DNA of 64,000 bases, from contig NZ_JAGGLB010000001.1 in NCBI RefSeq assembly GCF_017874215.1, positions 620,001 through 684,000 on the forward strand. Reading direction: 5' to 3'. The translations under genes were made by a program, and so were the position numbers. This document shows, piece after piece, positions 51,318 to 58,976 of this stretch (positions are counted from its first letter, which is position 1; each line of letters starts with the position of its first letter). The notes under the pieces were generated by a model that was not told the DNA's origin, did no database searches, and saw nothing but the letters and a program-made list of their open reading frames with translations. The DNA comes from Paenibacillus eucommiae. Lineage in GTDB: Bacteria > Bacillota > Bacilli > Paenibacillales > NBRC-103111.

Positions 51318-52241
51318 TTAAAATAATTTATTATCATCATTTACTTTTTTCACGATAAAATTGCTAAGCAAAACTACGATAAAGCCCATCGTTGACTGAA
51401 ATAATCCCACGGCCGAGGACATGCCCAAATCACCGGAAACCTTTAACATGCGGTAAACATAAGTATCAATGACCTGTGTCACTGGAAACAGCTGTCCAAT
51501 CTCCCTCGGAACGAAGAAGAACAAACCGAAATCCGAATAAAAGATTTTCCCAATCGATAATAGAGTCATAATCGTAATTAACGGCATTAGAAGCGGAACC
51601 GTGATGTTGCGGATCATCTGAAATTTGCTGGCTCCATCAATGGATGCTGCTTCAAAATATTCTTGTGAAATCCCCATAATTCCCGCATAGAAAATAATGC
51701 TCATATAACCGAGACCCTTCCAGACATTGATTAACGTTAATAGGATGGGCCAGACCCAGGATTGGGTGTAGAAATCGAAATTAATACCCATTTTTTCTAA
51801 TAACGAAGTGATCATTCCATAAGGTCCAATGAAGGAATAAGTCATATAAGCGACAATGATCCATGAAAAGAAGTAAGGGAAGAAAAATATAGTTTGATAT
51901 ACTTTAACCAGCTTTGTACTTAAAACCTCATTCAACAAAATGGCGAACACAATAGAAAGGAACGTCCCCACAGCAATAAAGATAATATTGTAGGAGAGCG
52001 TATTTCTCACAACTAGCCAAGCATCGCTGGAAGAAAAAAAGAATTTAAAGTTTTCAAAACCAACCCAAGGACTATGAAACAGCCCTTTCGCGTAATTAAT
52101 GTCTTTGAAAGCAATAAATATACCTGCCATTGGAACGTACGAGAAGACAAATATAAGGAGTATTGCCGGGAGTGCTAATATACTTAATTGTATATTCTTT
52201 TTATAAGACTGAGAGAGAGGTGATCCTTGCCGCTTGTTCAC
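51318..52241 (-). CDS. Carbohydrate ABC transporter permease, LplB type (CUT1)
   Basis: The product has 307 residues from a GTG (52241) with AAGGAG 13 nt upstream. Six membrane helices are evident. The EAA loop is EYFEAASIDGASKFQMIRNI, followed by TVPLLMPLI. It is the first gene of an operon of five closely spaced genes (gaps 19-40 nt): lplB-like, lplC-like, SDR, GH20, dimethylformamidase-like. The upstream promoter carries the four AGAAC half-sites. Confidence 0.94.
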   Translation of the reverse strand: MNKRQGSPLSQSYKKNIQLSILALPAILLIFVFSYVPMAGIFIAFKDINYAKGLFHSPWVGFENFKFFFSSSDAWLVVRNTLSYNIIFIAVGTFLSIVFAILLNEVLSTKLVKVYQTIFFFPYFFSWIIVAYMTYSFIGPYGMITSLLEKMGINFDFYTQSWVWPILLTLINVWKGLGYMSIIFYAGIMGISQEYFEAASIDGASKFQMIRNITVPLLMPLITIMTLLSIGKIFYSDFGLFFFVPREIGQLFPVTQVIDTYVYRMLKVSGDLGMSSAVGLFQSTMGFIVVLLSNFIVKKVNDDNKLF

Positions 52242-52318
52242 TGATGTTTTTACACTCCTTTAACCAGATTTAATTCAACCCTAGCTCTGCAAACCTTGCA
52301 GGGCATTGCTGCTTCTTG

Positions 52319-52418
52319 GCTATATATTAGTTTCTGCCTGTTGGAAAAACCAGTTCTAATACGCTGTTTGAGTTCTTTATGGAGTAAAAACGAAGTTCTC
52401 AAAGCAGATTTTTGTTCT
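52319..52418 (-). promoter_or_regulatory. Promoter with four AGAAC half-sites (permease operon)
   Basis: On the minus strand: AGAAC at 52414-52418, 52395-52399, 52372-52376 and 52353-52357, start-to-start distances 19, 23 and 19. The -35 TTTCCA (52342-52347) and -10 TATAGC (52319-52324) are 17 bp apart. The layout matches 43671-43782 apart from the 10-bp duplication there. The interval to the gene start (52242-52318) has a 6-bp CTGCAA/TTGCAG hairpin. Confidence 0.75.
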
Positions 52419-52480
52419 GAAATCAGGTATTGGACTAGCTGTGGGACATTTAACATCCTTTTTGAAGTAAGATAGTACAC

Positions 52481-52543
52481 TTGACAAATAACGATTACGC
52501 ATGTAATCTTAAAAAAATAGAAAAACCGATTACGATTGTAATT
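52481..52543 (+). promoter_or_regulatory. blaI-type promoter with two operators
   Basis: A -35 TTGACA (52481-52486) precedes the palindrome GATTAC-GCAT-GTAATC (52493-52508). A second copy, GATTAC-GATT-GTAATT, is at 52528-52543, 35 bp on. The sites flank the expected transcription start, as for BlaI/MecI autorepression. Confidence 0.7.
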
Positions 52544-52559
52544 GTTGGAGGAGACCACT

Positions 52560-52934
52560 ATGAATAAGCTGCCGCATATTTCAGAAGCCGAGTGGGAGGT
52601 CATGAAAATTTACTGGTCTAAATCCCCGGCGACAGCTAATGATGCTATCGATGTGCTTGGCGATAATACGGTTTGGAAGCCAGCAACAATAAAGTCACTG
52701 ATTAGCCGATTGGTCAAGAAAAAAGCGCTTGGATTTAATCAGGAAGGAAAAGTTTATTATTACTTTCCGCTGGTCAGTGAAGAGGAATGTCTGAGCGCGG
52801 AGAGTCATTCATTTCTTAGGCGGCTTTATGGAGGAGCATTAAAGCCAATGCTCGTTAATTTCTTAAAGCAGGACCAATTAACGGCTGAAGATATCGAGGA
52901 ACTGAAACAGATACTCGATGAGAGGAAGAAGTGA
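52560..52934 (+). CDS. BlaI/MecI/CopY-family repressor
   Basis: The product has 124 residues; the start at 52560 has GGAGGAG 6 nt upstream. The winged helix (about 1-75) has ISEAEWEVMKIYWSKSPATA at the start and KPATIKSLISRLVKKKALG as the recognition region, then the wing NQEGKVYYYFP. The C-terminal dimerisation helices (LSAESHSFLRRLYGG...EDIEELKQILDERK) follow. BlaI-type repressors are inactivated by proteolysis when the partner BlaR1-type protease senses its signal. The stop overlaps or abuts the start of the blaR1-like gene. Confidence 0.93.
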   Translation: MNKLPHISEAEWEVMKIYWSKSPATANDAIDVLGDNTVWKPATIKSLISRLVKKKALGFNQEGKVYYYFPLVSEEECLSAESHSFLRRLYGGALKPMLVNFLKQDQLTAEDIEELKQILDERKK

Positions 52935-54502
52935 AGATGAATACCTTTATTGATGCACTTTCCGGTTTATTCAATTGGATTTTAATGACTTCTTTAATGT
53001 CTTCTATTTTGGTCGTACTCCTGTTCGTCGTTAAATTCCTGTTGAAAGGCAAGCTTACAGCAAGATGGCAGTACGCCCTCTGGTTTGTATGTATAGCAAG
53101 ATTGATAATGCCATGGACGCCCGAAACTTCGTTTAGTATGTATAATTTTTTCTCGTTTACGAACCAGCAAAGCCAGGTATCCATTTTACACATTGGACAA
53201 AGCGACACTGTTATACAGGGCATCCAAACACCGGAGCAACCTACACTTATTACTGGGCAAGGAACTGAGCTTCTCGAAGAGTCTGGCCGTGACACTAGTA
53301 AGCTTCCGTGGGGTTATGCAGCTTTACTGGCAGTATGGGTAGTTGGCGTGCTTGCATTTGCAGCCTATCTTTTCTGGATGAACAGGAAGTTTAACCTGAA
53401 AATGAAAAAGAATCGGATTGCTGCGCCAGATCATATTTCAAGTATCCTGGAGCAATGCAAAAGAACCCTGCGCGTTAAAAGAAACATTCCCATATGGATC
53501 CAGAATGAAGTCGAAGGACCTACGCTGCATGGATTTTTACGTCCACAATTATTACTACCTGATCCAGATCCATTTAGTGTCAATGAAATCAGACATATCC
53601 TCCTTCATGAATTGGTTCATTACAAGCGTAAGGATATATGTATAAATTGGTTAATGACAGGCCTGTTGATCTTGCATTGGTTTAATCCATTACTATGGTA
53701 TGCCTACAAACGATTGCGCGAAGACCAGGAATTATCATGCGACGAAATAGCGATCTCCCAGCTGCCAGCTGATGAAGTAAAGGAATATGGAAACACCATT
53801 ATTAAATTGATCGAAAGAACCACACAGACTCTGAAAACACCTGCTGTCACAAATTTTTCATCTGACCGGTCACAACTTAAGAGGAGAATCATGATGATTA
53901 AACTATTTAAAAAAAGCTCGTCGAAATGGTCACTTCCCGGACTGGTGGTACTTGTATTCCTTGCCGTCCTGGCTTTAACGAATGCCAAGGAATTGCCTCA
54001 GAATAAGACAATTGATAGCAACAGCAACGGCAACACTAAAACTAACATCACTGACACTATTACGCCCATTAGCCACTCTGCCGCAAAAAAAGAACGCTAT
54101 ACCCAGCTCCAGGCAGCGTTCGAAACGGAAAAAGCAAAATTAGCAGCCATGCCTTCTCAAACCCAAGAGGAAATTGAAAAAACGGCTGCGCAAGAGCAGA
54201 AGGTGAAAGAAATCGCTGGGGAGGTGGGATTGCTTGCAAAAGAAGTTGACCCCGACTATCCAAGACAGGAGCTGGAAAGCAAAATTGCGGGGGCGAATGC
54301 GGTACTGGGAGACAGCAGTAAGCTGCTACTTTCCTACAAGAAAAGCAACAGCCCGCAATACGAAGTTTTTCTTAAACTGAGCGAATATAAAAAAGAACGG
54401 CTTGCAAAGATTGAGAACGAGTACCAGAAGAAAACGAAAACCATTCCAGAGCTCTTGGAAGAAATAGAAGAGTTATTGCTCATGAAGGCAATTCCTCAAT
54501 AA
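52931..54502 (+). CDS. BlaR1-like M56 membrane metallopeptidase without penicillin sensor
   Basis: A product of about 523 residues. The GTG at 52931 overlaps the blaI stop by 3 nt; an ATG at 52937 is equally possible. Hydrophobic segments lie at about 15-38, 46-62, 127-149 and 238-262, with a fifth near 333. The zinc protease motif is HELVH (226-230), and ELSCDE (267-272) supplies the third ligand. After the last membrane segment there is only a Lys/Glu-rich coiled-coil-prone tail (about 380-520), not the beta-lactam-binding domain of true BlaR1. It presumably cleaves or signals to the adjacent BlaI-type repressor in response to another cell-envelope cue. Confidence 0.92.
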   Translation: MKMNTFIDALSGLFNWILMTSLMSSILVVLLFVVKFLLKGKLTARWQYALWFVCIARLIMPWTPETSFSMYNFFSFTNQQSQVSILHIGQSDTVIQGIQTPEQPTLITGQGTELLEESGRDTSKLPWGYAALLAVWVVGVLAFAAYLFWMNRKFNLKMKKNRIAAPDHISSILEQCKRTLRVKRNIPIWIQNEVEGPTLHGFLRPQLLLPDPDPFSVNEIRHILLHELVHYKRKDICINWLMTGLLILHWFNPLLWYAYKRLREDQELSCDEIAISQLPADEVKEYGNTIIKLIERTTQTLKTPAVTNFSSDRSQLKRRIMMIKLFKKSSSKWSLPGLVVLVFLAVLALTNAKELPQNKTIDSNSNGNTKTNITDTITPISHSAAKKERYTQLQAAFETEKAKLAAMPSQTQEEIEKTAAQEQKVKEIAGEVGLLAKEVDPDYPRQELESKIAGANAVLGDSSKLLLSYKKSNSPQYEVFLKLSEYKKERLAKIENEYQKKTKTIPELLEEIEELLLMKAIPQ

Positions 54503-54506
54503 TAGC

Positions 54507-54857
54507 TTAAACATGAGCAAGAACATTCACAAGCTTGCCAAAGGGGTCACGGACGTAAAATCTGCGAACACCCCAAGGCTCATCAGCAGGACCATATTCA
54601 ATTGGAAAACCTGCAGCTTTCATTAGCTCCAGCACCGTGTCCACATCATCGACTTCAATCGATAAATCCGGCACGGCGGTATCCGAACCTCCCTGCGAGG
54701 CAAAACTAATTTGGACGCTCATTTGTTCCGCCGAGCCATAAGTGGCAATCCAGCCATGGTCCATCAACAAATCAAGGCCAAGCACGTCTTGATAAAAGCG
54801 CTTTGCCGCTGCCACATCCGGAGTCTTTATATTGGTAACGATTCGTTTAACTGTCAC
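54507..54857 (-). CDS. VOC (glyoxalase/bleomycin resistance) superfamily protein
   Basis: The product has 116 residues from a GTG at 54857, 8 nt after GGAGG; this ribosome binding site is the last codons of the yhaM-like gene, which indicates coupled translation. The two beta-alpha-beta-beta-beta modules show ITNIKTPDVAAAKRFYQDVL and LSIEVDDVDTVLELMKAAGF ... FYVRDPFGKLVNVL. The terminal FGKLVNVL replaces the usual metal Glu, so the enzyme or binding role is unclear. It converges with blaR1 with 4 nt between stops. Confidence 0.9.
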   Translation of the reverse strand: MTVKRIVTNIKTPDVAAAKRFYQDVLGLDLLMDHGWIATYGSAEQMSVQISFASQGGSDTAVPDLSIEVDDVDTVLELMKAAGFPIEYGPADEPWGVRRFYVRDPFGKLVNVLAHV

Positions 54858-54861
54858 AGGT

Positions 54862-55833
54862 TCAACCTCCATTCTCTTTCCGCTTCATTAAATAGATTTG
54901 CTTGTATTCGACCGCCCGGACAGGCGCTGTCCATTCTTCGGATTCAGGTGTAATGTCAATCGCATCCTCTACGGCCTGCAGCTTGGCATCCAGCTGATCG
55001 ATATAATGCAGCGCCACGGCCTCGGGCAGCTGCGGCTGCACAGGGCTGCCCCATTCCCCCAAATTATGATGCGATAAAATCAAATGCTGCAAGGCGACTA
55101 TATTCAGATTCGATGTCCCGATCCCTAATTGGATCGCTGCCTCCACAATCCAGTTGGAAGCAATGGAAATGTGCCCGAGCAGCCTGCCTGTAAGGCTGTA
55201 ATCCGTAGCTACCCCTAATTCAGCGTTCATTTCTTCGGTTTTGGCTATATCATGCAGGATAATCCCTGCGCGAATAAGATCCGGCTGAAGAAACGGCCGC
55301 TGCTTAATAATAAATTCTCCTAGCTCCAGCATCCGGACAATATGATAAGCTAATCCTGCATAGTAGGCATGGTGAATTCCTTTTGCCGCGGGGTAGTGCA
55401 TGAGCTTGTCCTCGGCCCTGGCATGTATGTACTCCACAATAGCTTTGATTTCGGCGTCTTGAATGCTTGAAATAGTCTGCTTGATCACATATAAAAGATC
55501 TACCGGTTGAATTGGCGCAGAACGAATAAAATCTGCCAAAGCAACGCCATCTTCATCCTCCGCCTTGCGGATACGCATAATTTTTAACTGAGGCTTCTCT
55601 TTATACAGCTGCACAAGCCCTTGAATTTTGACCAGCATCATCGGAAAATAAGTTTCTTTATCCACTGCAGATACGTCCCACAGCTTCCCTCCAATTTCCC
55701 CACTCTGATCCATAAACACAAAATCAAAATAATCCTTAGGCGGAGTCGTATTCGTTTGCTTAACATCCGCGCTTTTCAGCAAATAGAAGCCTACGATTTC
55801 ATCGCCTGCTGAGAATGTTTTAATAAGAGTCAT
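54862..55833 (-). CDS. yhaM: 3'-5' exoribonuclease YhaM-like (OB fold + HD domain)
   Basis: The product has 323 residues. An N-terminal OB-fold nucleic-acid-binding domain (about 1-95: FSAGDEIVGFYLLKSADVKQ, GKLWDVSA) is followed by an HD-type phosphohydrolase domain with HHAYYAGLAYH and LHDIAKTEE (the HD pair) and LSHHNLGEWGSP near 245. B. subtilis YhaM is a manganese-dependent 3'-5' exonuclease of about 314 residues with this layout, so length and order agree. Its start overlaps the stop of the YjbR gene by 4 nt (ATGA), so they are translationally coupled. Confidence 0.93.
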   Translation of the reverse strand: MTLIKTFSAGDEIVGFYLLKSADVKQTNTTPPKDYFDFVFMDQSGEIGGKLWDVSAVDKETYFPMMLVKIQGLVQLYKEKPQLKIMRIRKAEDEDGVALADFIRSAPIQPVDLLYVIKQTISSIQDAEIKAIVEYIHARAEDKLMHYPAAKGIHHAYYAGLAYHIVRMLELGEFIIKQRPFLQPDLIRAGIILHDIAKTEEMNAELGVATDYSLTGRLLGHISIASNWIVEAAIQLGIGTSNLNIVALQHLILSHHNLGEWGSPVQPQLPEAVALHYIDQLDAKLQAVEDAIDITPESEEWTAPVRAVEYKQIYLMKRKENGG

Positions 55834-56183
55834 CTTAATCGCTCCCTGTCATATTCAGCCACAACCCGCTTCAGCGCGAGATGACGCCAAGCCTGTTCCA
55901 TGTGCTGCCGCAGTTCCTCTGCTTTTACTAAGGATAGGCGCACAAGTATATAGGGGTAACCTTGGTAGTGGTCCGTTATGTAATATGTTTCAAGGTCTGC
56001 CTGCAGCAAAAAGTCACGCATCTCGAAATCCATCTTCAAAACCAGAGTTTCTTCATCATCCTGGATCCGGCAAAGTATTTTGCCACGAACCCGGAACGCG
56101 GGCGTCCCGTAGGCTGTCCCCTCTTCTGTCCCTGGAAAGGAATGTGCCAGCTTACGAACGAGCTGTAAGTTGTTTGGATTCAA
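55830..56183 (-). CDS. MmcQ/YjbR-family DNA-binding-like protein
   Basis: The product has 117 residues from a TTG at 56183 with GGAGGAGG 8 nt upstream. Features of the CyaY-like YjbR fold: LVRKLAHSFPGTEEGTAYGT, AFRVRGKILCRIQDDEETLV, YYITDHYQGYPYILVRL and EELRQHMEQAWRHLALKR. Despite the name the cellular role is not established. It is the first gene of a three-gene operon with yhaM and the VOC gene. Confidence 0.9.
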   Translation of the reverse strand: MNPNNLQLVRKLAHSFPGTEEGTAYGTPAFRVRGKILCRIQDDEETLVLKMDFEMRDFLLQADLETYYITDHYQGYPYILVRLSLVKAEELRQHMEQAWRHLALKRVVAEYDRERLR

Positions 56184-56471
56184 GATACATGCCTCCTCCC
56201 TTGTATGCTGTATAATGTGGTTCTTTTCAATTTCACGCTTCTGGGAAAAGCTTATTAGCCAAGCATGAATAGTTGATTTTGCTGCCGAAAATCGCTATAT
56301 TGACTATACGTTTAACCACTTCCAGTATAGCAAACGCCAGTTCTTAAGTATAGGAAATTAATGAAAAATGCTAGCAGTAAGGTGCGCATATCCAACCCAA
56401 ATGAATCCAAATTAGCTCCACCCGGCTAGTCCAATTATTGATATTTGTTGTATTTTTGCGTAGAATTTATA

Positions 56472-56661
56472 TGCTTACGGACATCAGATCCGCTATTCGT
56501 GAATTTTAATGTCATTTTGGATCGTTACGGACATGAGGTACGCTATTCCTCTTATCTATGGGTTTATGGGATCCTTTTTGTACGAATAAGAGATCTGATG
56601 TCCGTAAGCATTCTTAAATAGGGATTTTTGTTGCAAATAAGGTCTCCTATGTCCGTATGTA
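56472..56661. repeat. Four copies of a TTACGGACAT repeat, two direct and two inverted
   Basis: Copies: 56473-56497 and 56523-56547 (plus), 56584-56610 and 56635-56661 (minus). The consensus is TTACGGACATCAGATCCGCTATT with variation. The first and third share a perfect 19-bp inverted arm (56472-56490 with 56592-56610), so the region can fold. I believe this type is common in Paenibacillus spacers. 56184-56471 holds a lone CCAGTTCTTAAG word and nothing else recognised. Confidence 0.7.
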
Positions 56662-56680
56662 CAAATAACTTATAGAAACG

Positions 56681-57142
56681 ATGGTTGTAATGAAAAATAA
56701 GCTTAAACATGGCATCGAAGAGCAGAAGTTTCTTCATCTGGGGAAGGTGTATTTCCTTCATGAGCTAATAGAGACGGGGGAGCTGAATGAAGCGGAGCTC
56801 TATACGAGTCTGAAGAAGTTTTATTTCTCAAGCTGCAAAAAGATTGTAGCTGCAAGAATCCCCATCTATCAGACACAATTAAAAGTAAAACCCAAGGTGA
56901 TTGAAGTCATAGAGTCAGAAAACAAATGGGGAAGCTGCAGCTCCGCCAAGAAGGTATCCTTTAATTATCGTCTGGCTATGGCCCCGATTGAGGTTATCGA
57001 TTATGTAATCATTCATGAGCTGTGCCATCTGCTGCATATGAATCATGACCGCTCATTCTGGCGTCGGCTGGGAAGTATTATGCCGGATTATAAAGAAAAG
57101 CAGAAATTTTTGGAGCTTTATGGATATGCTCTGACCTTTTAA
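56681..57142 (+). CDS. YgjP-like (DUF45) metallopeptidase, possibly 5'-truncated
   Basis: The 153-residue product has the family's zinc site HELCHLLHMNH (HExxH plus third His), the WGSCSSAKKVSFNYRLAMAP signature and a FWRRLGSIMPDYKEKQKFL tail. Full-length YgjP-like proteins are usually about 220-240 residues, with an N-terminal beta-region ending in a GKxYxL motif. Here GKVYFLHELIE is only 20 residues from the start. The ATG has no convincing ribosome binding site and the repeat cluster ends just upstream, so the 5' part may have been lost. The catalytic half looks intact. Confidence 0.75.
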   Translation: MVVMKNKLKHGIEEQKFLHLGKVYFLHELIETGELNEAELYTSLKKFYFSSCKKIVAARIPIYQTQLKVKPKVIEVIESENKWGSCSSAKKVSFNYRLAMAPIEVIDYVIIHELCHLLHMNHDRSFWRRLGSIMPDYKEKQKFLELYGYALTF

Positions 57143-57389
57143 TCAGGGCCGGGATAGGCTTGGCTTTTTGTTTAGTTCGGTTTATCTCTTCCTATCTCTA
57201 TTATAAACTTGCACTTCCCTAGCACTCCCCTTGCTCTCCCTTAGCTCTCCCTTAGCTCTCACTCTTACCATCCACCTATTTACACCTACATACACCTACA
57301 TATCTGCGCCAATTGAATAGCTCCCCTAAGCGTTTCATCACCATCTATATTCACAAAAAATGATTGTATCCAAAATGCTAAAAAACCTA

Positions 57390-57446
57390 TTGACTTATAG
57401 CATCAGTTCCCTTACTATTTCATATATGTTGTATACAACATATATG
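57390..57446 (+). promoter_or_regulatory. Promoter and 26-bp palindromic operator for the SDR-GntR operon
   Basis: The -35 TTGACT (57390-57395) and -10 TACTAT (57413-57418) are 17 bp apart. A perfect 26-bp palindrome (57421-57446; left half CATATATGTTGTA) covers the transcription start. Its centre TTGTATACAA fits operators of GntR/FCD repressors, one of which is encoded 0.8 kb downstream. 57143-57389 has short tandem words (CCTTAGCTCT, TACACCTACA) only. Confidence 0.7.
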
Positions 57447-57471
57447 AATCTGGAATGGAGTGAGTTTTCCT

Positions 57472-58227
57472 GTGCAGGACCTTAATGGAAAAGTGGCTTT
57501 AGTAACAGGATCGACGACCGGGATCGGCAGAGCTGCCGCTGTGACTTTAGCTCAGCATGGAGTAAGGCTTGCCTTGCATGGAGTGGATGAAGCGCGTGGA
57601 GCCGATGCTTTGAATGAGGTGCGGCTTCTACAGCCGGATTCCATATTCATTTCGCAAAATCTTTTGGAGCCGGAAGCTCCAGCCCGGATTATCGGACGTA
57701 TTCGTGAGCAATTTGGAAAGCTGGACATTATAGTCAACAACGCAGCGCTCGTTTGCAGTAAACCTCTGGAGAATATAGAGCACACAGATTGGGACCGCTT
57801 GTTTGCTGTGAATGTTAAAGCACCTTTTTTCATTGTTCAGGCGGCATTAGATTTGTTGAAGACAAGCAAGGGTACCGTGGTTAACGTTAGTTCGATCAAC
57901 CGGCTTGTTAATTGTCCTAACAACTTGGTCTATGATGCTATGAAGGCAGCTCTGAATCATATGACACGCGGCTTATCTTTGGATCTGCGCAGCAGCGATA
58001 TTCGTGTGAATGCTTTAATGCCCGGGGGAACCACCACTCCATTACTAAATAAATGGTTTGAGCAGCAAAATTACAGCCCCGAAGAAACCCAAAGCTTAAT
58101 TCAAGGCAAGAAAAATATCGCCACACCTCAGCAAATCGCTGACGGCATCGCTTTTCTATGTAGTGAACAGTCTTCCTGGATTAACGGGGCCGAGATTCCA
58201 ATTGATGGCGGTTATTTTATTGGCTAA
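57472..58227 (+). CDS. SDR-family oxidoreductase
   Basis: The product has 251 residues from a GTG at 57472, 7 nt after GGAGTGAG; a GTG at 57460 overlaps that site. The cofactor motif is TGSTTGIG, the structural motif NNAA, and the catalytic Ser of VSSINRL is followed by YDAMK. The C-terminal INGAEIPIDGGYF is typical. It should act with NAD(P) on a sugar-type alcohol or ketone. It is the first gene of an operon with a GntR regulator (36 nt on) and a 612-residue glycan-related protein. Confidence 0.94.
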   Translation: MQDLNGKVALVTGSTTGIGRAAAVTLAQHGVRLALHGVDEARGADALNEVRLLQPDSIFISQNLLEPEAPARIIGRIREQFGKLDIIVNNAALVCSKPLENIEHTDWDRLFAVNVKAPFFIVQAALDLLKTSKGTVVNVSSINRLVNCPNNLVYDAMKAALNHMTRGLSLDLRSSDIRVNALMPGGTTTPLLNKWFEQQNYSPEETQSLIQGKKNIATPQQIADGIAFLCSEQSSWINGAEIPIDGGYFIG

Positions 58228-58263
58228 ATAAATGTCATTAATGAATGAAAGGAGATACATAAG

Positions 58264-58950
58264 ATGCAGCTTCAAAAATTGAATGTCACCCAAGTCTGGG
58301 ATCAGGCTTATACCCTGATTAAAGAGCTTATTTTAAGACGGGAGTTTGGTGCGAATCAGAAATTGTCGATACCTGAGCTTGCGGAGCAGCTTGGTATTAG
58401 CCGGACGCCTATCCGCGATGCCTTAAATCGGCTGGAAATGGAGGGGCTTGTAAAAACAGTTTCCAAAGTAGGCACATTCGTTGTTGCAATTGAAGAAGAT
58501 AACATTCTGGATACTTTGGACAGCAGGCTTATGATCGATTATTGGGTAGTCGGGCAGTTGACTCAGGCACCTAAGGAGCAGTATGCGGGCACGCTGCAGA
58601 AATTACAACTAAATGTGGAAGAAGCGCGTAGAGCTCTGGAGGACACCGATCCGAATGTATACCTGCAGTCCAGCTTTGATTTGGATTTCCATCTTATTTT
58701 CGTAGAGCTTGGGGGCAATAAGAAAAATATTGATATTTATAGAAGCTTGATGCATCATCGCTTTTTGAATATTGCCGGATCCAAATTAACACGTGAAATG
58801 CTAAATCGCTCCTTCCAGCAGCATCTGCATATTTATGAATGCATACAGGCCGGTTCCTTTGATGACGCCAAGAAGGCGATTTCTGCACACCTTGAATATT
58901 CCAAACAAAATCTGCTTGAAATTATTAAGCAAAGCGGCGGACAAATTTAG
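58264..58950 (+). CDS. GntR-family regulator with FCD domain
   Basis: The product has 228 residues; AAAGGAG precedes the ATG. The N-terminal winged helix includes IPELAEQLGISRTPIRDALN and RLEMEGLVKTVSKVGTFV (about 35-78). The helical C-terminal ligand domain (about 90-220) has FDLDFHLIFVELGG and QQHLHIYECIQAGSFDDAKK, with the His/Asp metal-binding positions of FCD proteins. It probably represses its own operon through the 26-bp palindrome at 57421-57446, with relief by a sugar acid or metabolite. Confidence 0.93.
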   Translation: MQLQKLNVTQVWDQAYTLIKELILRREFGANQKLSIPELAEQLGISRTPIRDALNRLEMEGLVKTVSKVGTFVVAIEEDNILDTLDSRLMIDYWVVGQLTQAPKEQYAGTLQKLQLNVEEARRALEDTDPNVYLQSSFDLDFHLIFVELGGNKKNIDIYRSLMHHRFLNIAGSKLTREMLNRSFQQHLHIYECIQAGSFDDAKKAISAHLEYSKQNLLEIIKQSGGQI

Positions 58951-58976
58951 CATGATCACGAAAGGATGATCTCGTT

